NCBI RefSeq assembly: GCF_014283215.1
Contig: NZ_JACOMF010000045.1
Location: 1-33,956 of the forward strand
Reading direction: 5' to 3'
From: Siccirubricoccus deserti
GTDB taxonomy: Bacteria > Pseudomonadota > Alphaproteobacteria > Acetobacterales > Acetobacteraceae
DNA: 33,956 nucleotides
Both the position numbers and the translations under genes were made by a program. The notes below the pieces were generated by a model that saw only the letters and a program-made list of their open reading frames with translations, was not told where the DNA came from and did not search any database. Shown here one piece after another: positions 30,407-33,956 of this stretch. The stretch's first letter is position 1; each line of letters starts with the position of its first letter.

Positions 30407-31643
30407 CCTCGTGGTCTCCGCCCTGCCGGTGGCGGCGCTGATCCCCTACGCGGAGAACGCGCGGACGCATTCGCCGTCCCAGGTGGCGCAGATCGCGGCG
30501 TCCATTGCCGAGTTCGGCTTTGTGAACCCAGTCCTGGTCGACGCCGAGGGCGTGCTGATCGCCGGGCATGGCCGCGTCATGGCGGCGAAGCAGCTCGGGC
30601 TGGTCTCGGTGCCGGTGCTGCAGCTCGGCCATCTCTCCCCGGCGCAGGCGCGTGCCCTGCGCCTTGCTGACAACCAGATTGCCCTCAACTCGGGCTGGGA
30701 CGAGGCACTGCTCGCCGCGGAGATCGCGCGCATCCGCGACGAGGCGGTGGTCGATCTCGACGTGCTCGGCTTCTCCGGCATGGAATTGGACCGGCTGCTG
30801 GCCGCAGCCGATGCCGGTCTCGGCGAGGAGGCCGATGACGCCCCGCCACCGCCCGTGGTGCCCGTCAGCCGGGCCGGCGACCTCTGGCGCTGCGGCGAGC
30901 ACCGCCTGCTGTGCGGCGACGCGACGAAGCTGGCCGACGTCCAGCGCACCCTCGGTGCCGGCCACCTGGCGGACATGGGCTTCGTGGATCCGCCCTATAA
31001 TGTGGCCTACGAGGGCGGCACCGCCGCCAAGATGACCATTGCCAACGACGCGCTCGGCGGCGGCTTCCCCGACTTCCTCCGCCCGGCGCTGGCCAACCTG
31101 CTCTCGGTGACGAAGGGCGCCTGTTACGTCTGCATGTCCTCGTCCGAGTGGCCGACGCTGCATCGCGTCTGGCAGGAGGCCGGTGGCAAATGGTCCAGCA
31201 CCATCATCTGGGCGAAGAACACCTTCGCGCTCGGCCGCGCTGACTACCACCAACAGTTCGAGGCTATGCTCTACGGCTGGAAGGCGGGCGCGCAGCACTA
31301 CTGGTGCGGCGCGCGCGACCAGGGGAATGTCTGGCACTTCGACAAGCCGGCGCGGAACGACCTGCACCCCACCATGAAGCCAGTGGCGCTGGTCGAGCGC
31401 GCCATCCGCAACAGCAGCAAGCCACGCGACACGGTGCTGGACTGCTTCGGCGGCTCGGGCACGACGATGATCGCGGCGGAGCGCACGGGGCGGCGGGCCG
31501 TGCTGCTGGAGATCGACCCCTGCTACGCCGACGTCATCGTGCGGCGCTGGCAGGAAGCGACCGGCGAGGCCGCCGTGCTGGACGGCGAGGATCGCACGTT
31601 TGCCGACATCGCCACTGCCCGTGGCGTGCAGGCAATGGCGTGA
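30396..31643 (+). CDS. ParB-domain DNA methyltransferase 2 (DPPY type)
   Basis: The 415-residue paralogue has the same architecture: a ParB-like domain (ALIPYAENARTHSPSQVAQI, VDAEGVLIAGHGRVMAAKQL, LADNQIALNSGWDEAL), then motif IV FVDPPYNVAY (about 196-205) and motif I DCFGGSGTT near 350. DPPY points to N6-adenine methylation. LHPTMKPVALVERAI is typical of phage and CcrM-like beta-class enzymes. The start follows AGGAGG (30381-30386) inside the preceding gene. Two related enzymes with different motif IV suggest two target sites. Confidence 0.92.
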   Translation: MQPDLVVSALPVAALIPYAENARTHSPSQVAQIAASIAEFGFVNPVLVDAEGVLIAGHGRVMAAKQLGLVSVPVLQLGHLSPAQARALRLADNQIALNSGWDEALLAAEIARIRDEAVVDLDVLGFSGMELDRLLAAADAGLGEEADDAPPPPVVPVSRAGDLWRCGEHRLLCGDATKLADVQRTLGAGHLADMGFVDPPYNVAYEGGTAAKMTIANDALGGGFPDFLRPALANLLSVTKGACYVCMSSSEWPTLHRVWQEAGGKWSSTIIWAKNTFALGRADYHQQFEAMLYGWKAGAQHYWCGARDQGNVWHFDKPARNDLHPTMKPVALVERAIRNSSKPRDTVLDCFGGSGTTMIAAERTGRRAVLLEIDPCYADVIVRRWQEATGEAAVLDGEDRTFADIATARGVQAMA

Positions 31644-31987
31644 TCAGCGCTAACCATGTAGAATTCGGCGGCGGAGAACCTGTGCTGGCAGACGCCAGAC
31701 ATTCAGCCCGGCGGCGTAGTGCCATCGGAAAGCCGGCTGCATTCCGCCCTTCCTGTTGGTTGCTTTGCATGATGCAGTATCTGCGTGCTTTGGGGCCTTG
31801 CCTCTGGCGTTTATAATCTCTTGTAAATGCGCAGCAGAGCTGTATGGTGCGTGGGTCAGCCTTGTTTGGTTCGGCCTGCTCTCCCAGCTCGTGATCGAGC
31901 GCCGAGCCCGCTGCCCGCTCCCTACAGAAGTTTGATCCATCATGCGGGTCCGCGTGGTGGCACGTCATGTTTGATCGGAATACGTCT
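31644..31987. other. Intergenic region and cold-shock leader
   Basis: No clear gene was seen. A minus-strand frame (AFRWHYAAGLNVWRLPAQVL, stopping near 31650) looks like a protein tail, but I could not assign it. The right half forms the long leader of the cold-shock gene (see the promoter entry). Confidence 0.4.
31790..31817 (+). promoter_or_regulatory. Promoter of the cold-shock gene
   Basis: A perfect -10 TATAAT lies at 31812-31817, with a weak -35 TTGGGG at 31790-31795 and a 16-bp spacer. Transcription from here would give a 5' leader of about 165 nt before the ATG at 31988, the length range in which cspA leaders act as temperature-sensing structures. Confidence 0.55.
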
Positions 31988-32194
31988 ATGTCTAACGGCA
32001 CCGTCAAGTGGTTCAACTCGACCAAGGGCTTCGGCTTTATTCAGCCGGAAGACGGCACCAGCGATGTGTTCGTCCACATCAGCGATATGCAGCGCGCCGG
32101 CATCCAGGGTTTGAATGAGGGTGACAAAATCACCTTCGACGTCCAGCGCGGCCAGCAGGGCAAGACGTCGGCCTGCAATCTTCGCCTCGCCTGA
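31988..32194 (+). CDS. cspA: Cold-shock protein, CspA family
   Basis: This 68-residue RNA chaperone has one cold-shock domain. MSNGTVKWFNSTKGFGFIQP carries RNP1 and DVFVHISDMQRAGIQ carries RNP2; the length is the family norm. The start at 31988 is preferred over an in-frame ATG at 31967 because it gives the standard N-terminus. The gene has its own promoter and terminator, so it is a single-gene unit. Cold-shock genes occur both as chromosomal genes and as prophage cargo. Confidence 0.95.
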   Translation: MSNGTVKWFNSTKGFGFIQPEDGTSDVFVHISDMQRAGIQGLNEGDKITFDVQRGQQGKTSACNLRLA

Positions 32195-32218
32195 CGCGCG
32201 CTCGCGCGACGACTAGTC

Positions 32219-32250
32219 GGGTGGGCGCCTCGGCGCTCACCCGTTTGCTT
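32219..32250 (+). terminator. Rho-independent terminator of the cold-shock gene
   Basis: The arms GGGTGGGCGCC (32219-32229) and GGCGCTCACCC (32232-32242) pair almost perfectly around a very short loop, with one G-T pair. The short T-rich tail GTTTGCTT follows. It lies 24 bp after the stop codon. Confidence 0.75.
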
Positions 32251-32411
32251 CATGCCCCATCGGAGTGTCTGGTGAGGGCCTGATTGGCGGGCGGCTCTAT
32301 TGAGCGCCAACGGCTTTGTGCCGAGGCCGATCACACAGATACCCTTGTCACTCATTCGCTAAAAGGATCTCGGGAGCTTCGTCCAGGTGGGCGCCGCTGC
32401 CGACAACGCAC

Positions 32412-32570
32412 ATGCACGCACAAACCTTTCGGGATTCCGCAGAGCAGCCTTCGGCTGCTTCCGTGGCGCCTCAGCTGTTAGCCACTCTAAGCCCCGCACC
32501 ACGTGAGCCAGAGCTTATCGGCCTTTCCCCTTCAGAAATCCGCCGGATTATTTTCGATCTCATTGGATAG
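32412..32570 (+). CDS. Very small hypothetical protein, doubtful
   Basis: The frame encodes 52 residues from ATG 32412 (MHAQTFRDSAEQPSAASVAP) and ends with LSPSEIRRIIFDLIG, a helical tail that reads as genuine protein. No ribosome site is seen. It lies in a gap of 370 bp between the cold-shock terminator and the DUF3489 gene, in which nothing else was recognised. Confidence 0.35.
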   Translation: MHAQTFRDSAEQPSAASVAPQLLATLSPAPREPELIGLSPSEIRRIIFDLIG

Positions 32571-32617
32571 TCCGCCCGGCGATCAGTCTCATAGAGGTGC
32601 CATTCCACTGTGAGATG

Positions 32618-33436
32618 TCATCCGGCCCTGGCGATGCGGTAAATAGTGTAGGATCCCCTCGCGCCCTCCTTGTTCGGGCCGACCTGGCGCACCCGCTCCA
32701 GCACGCGGACATCGATGCCCTTCTTCTTGAGCCCGGCGAAGAAGCCCCGGACTGTGTGCTGCGCCCAGCCCGTCGCCTCGGCGATCTGGGCGACCGTGGC
32801 GCCCTCGGGCCGGCGCAGCATGGTCAGCACCGTCTCCTGCTTGGTGCCTTCCCGCGGCTTGCGCGGTGCGGCGCCGGTGGTGGGCTTCGCGGCAGGCTTG
32901 GCCAGCAGGGCGCGGAGGCGCTCCATCGGTGCGTCCAGGGCGCCGATCATGTCGCCGTCGCGGTTCGTCTCGTCATCCCAGGCGGCGAGCACCGCCGTGG
33001 CGGTGTCGCGCAGGCTGGTACGGGGCAAGGCAGCAGGCGATGCGAGGGCCTGGTGCAGGAGAGCAATATCCTCCGCCAGGGACGTGCCCTGGGCGGCTTC
33101 GTCGGCGGGCGCGGGGATTGCCCCCGGCGCGACCTCCGGCGCCACCGTTGACCCGGTGTCAGCCACCCTGTCACCTTCGTTCGGATCGATGCCGATGGCG
33201 CGCATGCCTTCGTCGGTGATGCGCAGCACCACCCAGGTGCCCGCCTCGTCCTGGCGCCAGCCGAGGCCGACATACTCGCGCGGGGCGTTGATCTCGGTCA
33301 GCAGGTTGTTCTTGAGCAGGCTGCGGAACACCGCGTTGCGGGCCGCGGCCGGCAGGCTCTTCGGGGCGACGGCCAGGCGCGCCTCGTGCTGCGCCGCCTT
33401 GCTGAGGATCAGGCTCTGGGTCTCGGAAAGCGTCAT
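32618..33436 (-). CDS. DUF3489 protein
   Basis: The 272-residue protein begins MTLSETQSLILSKAAQHEAR and has an N-terminal winged-helix-like part (RNAVFRSLLKNNLLTEINAP). A low-complexity Ala/Pro linker leads to the DUF3489 domain: GTKQETVLTMLRRPEGATVA, then QIAEATGWAQHTVRGFFAGL. That is an HTH with the typical TGWxxHTVRGFxAG signature. Likely a DNA-binding regulator, function unknown; it is a common neighbour of DUF2924/recombinase modules in alphaproteobacteria. Transcribed toward the cold-shock gene. Confidence 0.9.
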   Translation of the reverse strand: MTLSETQSLILSKAAQHEARLAVAPKSLPAAARNAVFRSLLKNNLLTEINAPREYVGLGWRQDEAGTWVVLRITDEGMRAIGIDPNEGDRVADTGSTVAPEVAPGAIPAPADEAAQGTSLAEDIALLHQALASPAALPRTSLRDTATAVLAAWDDETNRDGDMIGALDAPMERLRALLAKPAAKPTTGAAPRKPREGTKQETVLTMLRRPEGATVAQIAEATGWAQHTVRGFFAGLKKKGIDVRVLERVRQVGPNKEGARGSYTIYRIARAG

Positions 33437-33531
33437 GGTCGGGGTCCCTGGTGCCGCACCCGATCAGCCGGATGCTACGACCCCGAGCCCCGCCGGCCGT
33501 GCCGGGCGGGGCGGTGCGGGAGAGGTCCGCG

Positions 33532-33759
33532 CTATTCGGCGTGCTCGCCGCGCTTGAAGTAGGCGTCGGTCGCCCGGCGCATCTGCTCCGTGTAGGATTC
33601 AAGGTTCCCGACCTGGCCCCAGAGCACCGCCTCGGGGTCGGCGCCGAAGTGGTCCTCGCTCATCTGCTGCAAGTCGGCCAGCAGGGCATCAAACTCGGCC
33701 TTCTTCGCCAGGAAGGCTGCCAGGCTTTGCTGCTGGTTGGCTTCGCGCTTGGTGATCAT
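33532..33759 (-). CDS. Small hypothetical protein upstream of DUF3489
   Basis: The 75-residue reading from ATG 33759 (MITKREANQQQSLAAFLAKK) is preferred because GGACGGAG lies just upstream; ATG 33777 would add six residues. The protein is helical and acidic (AEFDALLADLQQMSEDHFGA). Similar small proteins accompany DUF3489 genes. No function is known. The 95-bp gap to the DUF3489 gene could still allow one transcript. Confidence 0.65.
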   Translation of the reverse strand: MITKREANQQQSLAAFLAKKAEFDALLADLQQMSEDHFGADPEAVLWGQVGNLESYTEQMRRATDAYFKRGEHAE

Positions 33760-33895
33760 GGTCTCCGTCCTGGTCATCGCGTGACGGTGTCATTCGCGCT
33801 GCGACGAACCCGAGCCAAGGTAAGAGGGGCAAAACCTGTGGCGAGGGTGCAGTTTGCCCTTCCCAGGTGGCGGCTGGTCTGATTCGCTCGGGCGC

Positions 33896-33956
33896 ATGGT
33901 CCCGCCCGCCGATCCTGACGCGCTGTCGCCGGCCGAGCTGAAGGCGCTGGTCAGCG
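33896..33956 (+). CDS. IS66-type transposase, N-terminal end only
   Basis: The ATG at 33896 opens MVPPADPDALSPAELKALVS, which resembles the N-terminus of IS66-family TnpC transposases (a DPDAL...ELKALV start followed by a coiled coil). The gene runs off the window. The 100 bp upstream have no tnpA/tnpB genes, so a single-gene IS66 form is likely; its left end would lie between 33783 and 33895, but no terminal repeat could be confirmed. Confidence 0.55.
   Translation, partial: MVPPADPDALSPAELKALVS

Larger units (their letters stand above)
11001..31643. mobile_element. Prophage-like element: integration, immunity, early and methylation regions
   Basis: Between these points lie a large serine recombinase cassette, an S24 phage repressor with divergent control region, a compact rightward set of recombination and replication genes (Sak4-like, DUF669, RecB-like nuclease, helicase, primase-polymerase), an HU protein and two ParB-domain methyltransferases. 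This is the usual order of the early half of a siphovirus-type prophage. Terminase, portal, capsid, tail and lysis genes are not in the window, so whether it is complete is unknown. Outer borders are not defined; the limits given are those of the outermost genes assigned. Confidence 0.65.

Overview
The window is high-GC DNA of alphaproteobacterial character, most like an Acetobacteraceae/Roseomonas-type genome. That placement is inferred from base composition, from a site of the alphaproteobacterial LexA type (GTTC-N7-GTTC) and from protein families such as DUF2924, DUF3489 and ParB-type methyltransferases; no rRNA or other marker gene is present. Almost everything looks accessory: insertion sequences and their wreckage on the left, a candidate defence operon, a serine-recombinase module, and the immunity and early regions of a prophage-like element, ending at another insertion sequence.

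Layout. (a) 1-3622: an IS5-family transposase cut by the window edge, a second 193-bp copy of the same IS end, a broken gene overlapped ATGA-style by a gene for an exported protein, an internally deleted IS630 transposase and the 3' end of a metallophosphoesterase gene. (b) 3643-6024: topB, a DNA topoisomerase III with a C-terminal DUF5710-like tail and a perfect GTTC-N7-GTTC LexA-type box just upstream. (c) 6589-9834: a tightly coupled three-gene leftward operon (HEPN-like protein, ParA/MinD-like ATPase with a KGGVGR P-loop, second P-loop ATPase). This is the best candidate for a poorly described, possibly anti-phage, system. (d) 10097-13478: a four-gene recombinase cassette (small protein, DUF2924, large serine recombinase, accessory protein) joined by ATGA overlaps, with a frameshifted paralogue of its last gene about 500 bp further along. 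(e) 13613-17802: leftward RecD2 helicase, secreted thermonuclease, Rap1a-like periplasmic protein, a small protein and an S24/LexA-like phage repressor. (f) 17892-27764: a rightward early operon with almost no spacing: Cro/excisionase-like regulators, PD-(D/E)XK resolvase-like protein, Sak4-like ATPase, DUF669 protein, Cys-rich RecB/Cas4-like nuclease, SF2 helicase and primase-polymerase. (g) 27858-31643: a small coiled-coil protein, an HU protein and two tandem ParB-domain DNA methyltransferases. (h) 31988-33956: a cold-shock protein with a long leader and a clear terminator, a DUF3489 protein, a small protein and the start of an IS66-type transposase.

How it works together. Regions d-g resemble one temperate phage (or phage-plasmid): the recombinase for integration, the S24 repressor for lysogeny, a divergent control region at 17803-17891, then recombination and replication genes and DNA modification. 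No terminase, portal, capsid or tail gene is visible, so the structural half lies beyond the right edge or has been lost. LexA-type boxes at topB and at the first early gene suggest a link to DNA damage. Regions a-c look like older layers of mobile DNA stacked beside the integration module.
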